Below, one piece after another: positions 63,608 through 64,000 of a stretch of 64,000 nt of DNA. Every line of letters begins with the position of its first letter. Position 1 is the stretch's first letter. Under the pieces are notes generated by a model that worked only from the letters and a program-made list of their open reading frames with translations, searched no databases and was not told the DNA's origin. Both the position numbers and the translations under genes were made by a program. The stretch lies in assembly GCA_002690705.1 (NCBI GenBank), contig NZFO01000019.1, positions 8,141-72,140 on the forward strand, read 5' to 3'. Source of the stretch: Magnetovibrio sp. (GTDB lineage: Bacteria; Pseudomonadota; Alphaproteobacteria; Rhodospirillales; Casp-alpha2).

Positions 63608-63854
63608 CTTGTACTCTTGGCGATTGATAGCTTCCCTCGCCGGGTATTTTGCCGTCAGAAAATGCCCAGAAAATCAGCCCTGCCACCATCAAAAAAAAAC
63701 CGAGGATAACGGAATAAAAAATATATGTGTTATCGACCGGGGGACGTTCATTACCAAATTTAGCTGCTCGGCGACGCATAATTGCCACATAGATGAGATA
63801 CAAGACCAGTGGCCCAATCAATGGTAACAAATATTGCAGAAGTACTCGGCTCAT
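63576..63854 (-). CDS. DUF6111 family membrane protein
   Basis: 92 residues with two hydrophobic segments (about 8-26 and 48-68). The layout matches the small DUF6111 family found beside cca in alphaproteobacteria; the function is unknown. It lies between the NUDIX gene and cca on the same strand; the starts and stops are within a few bases or overlap. Confidence 0.85.
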   Translation of the reverse strand: MSRVLLQYLLPLIGPLVLYLIYVAIMRRRAAKFGNERPPVDNTYIFYSVILGFFLMVAGLIFWAFSDGKIPGEGSYQSPRVQDGRIVAPKFK

Positions 63855-63857
63855 TTT

Positions 63858-64000
63858 CTACTTTTCCTTTAGTACGCTGTAGAGTTCCATAAGTATACCC
63901 GCAGTCGCGCCCCAAATATAAAAATCTTTGTACAACATAGCATGAAATTGACGATAGGTGCCTTTATAATCACTGCGATGGAGCTTATGATTTTTTGGAT
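63858..64000 (-). CDS. CoA pyrophosphatase-like NUDIX hydrolase, partial (C-terminus)
   Basis: The gene runs off the right edge and only its last 46 codons are visible, ending with TAG at 63858-63860. The text YKDFYIWGATAGILMELY matches the C-terminal part of the CoA-pyrophosphatase NUDIX proteins. Position before DUF6111 and cca agrees with the usual alphaproteobacterial order. The NUDIX box itself is outside the window. Confidence 0.75.
   Translation of the reverse strand, partial: PKNHKLHRSDYKGTYRQFHAMLYKDFYIWGATAGILMELYSVLKEK

Noticed and set aside
1-64000. CRISPR arrays, prophage and insertion sequences
   Set aside because: No repeat-spacer pattern, no cas genes, no transposase and no phage structural genes were seen on either strand.

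Overview
The window reads as a chromosome segment of a marine-type alphaproteobacterium, probably Rhodospirillales or a relative. Evidence for this is a GapR (DUF2312) gene beside N-formylglutamate amidohydrolase, a yqaA-dsbB-coq7 operon, a DUF6111-cca pair, TRAP transport, a DddQ-type DMSP lyase, nickel superoxide dismutase and several taurine-dioxygenase-like enzymes. There are no phage, transposase or CRISPR signatures. One tRNA (Leu, CAA) is present. The first 9 kb looks more GC-rich than the AT-rich remainder. Layout: 0-4.3 kb is a minus-strand operon (dctP-dctQ-dctM-thiolase-like-DUF35) diverging from a LysR regulator; dddQ, selO and a threonine-synthase-like gene follow. 9.4-12.2 kb is a decayed stretch holding a frameshifted lipoprotein, a nonsense-broken Asp/Glu racemase and an unidentified remnant. 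12.2-21.4 kb is a metal-responsive block: HupE-like membrane protein, Ni-SOD and its maturation protease, aldehyde dehydrogenase, ferredoxin reductase, pseudoazurin, an ABC exporter and a second HupE-like protein. Good Fur-box candidates precede three of its promoters. 22.8-29 kb is a selenium block: SenA (selenoneine synthase), SenB (selenosugar synthase), a NADH-dehydrogenase-like/SelD fusion (SenC role) and MnmH (2-selenouridine tRNA synthase). 29-34 kb is a taurine/sulfonate-type ABC transporter whose permease carries a roughly 400-residue N-terminal extension, plus a TauD-like dioxygenase. 34-51 kb is accessory metabolism: FMN glutamate-synthase-like protein, Asp/Glu racemase, NAD-dependent epimerase, APS kinase, two more TauD-like enzymes, GST, betaine-homocysteine methyltransferase and an MFS carrier. 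It also holds three disrupted genes (N-formylglutamate amidohydrolase, an AEC permease and DUF3422). 51.8-64 kb is mostly housekeeping: tldD, nadE, cysS, formyltransferase, trmJ, coq7, dsbB, yqaA, sulfotransferase, tRNA-Leu, cca, DUF6111 and a truncated NUDIX gene. How the parts fit: DMSP lyase, sulfonate-type uptake, three TauD homologues, APS kinase, betaine-homocysteine methyltransferase and a sulfotransferase point to dissolved organosulfur and methylated compounds as resources. The Fur-linked block suggests iron sparing, with Ni-SOD for Fe-SOD and copper pseudoazurin for cytochrome c. The selenium genes put Se into a small molecule and into tRNA. At least seven genes are disrupted by frameshifts, in-frame stops or truncation, which is either real erosion or partly assembly error. 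All functions here are inferred from sequence alone.
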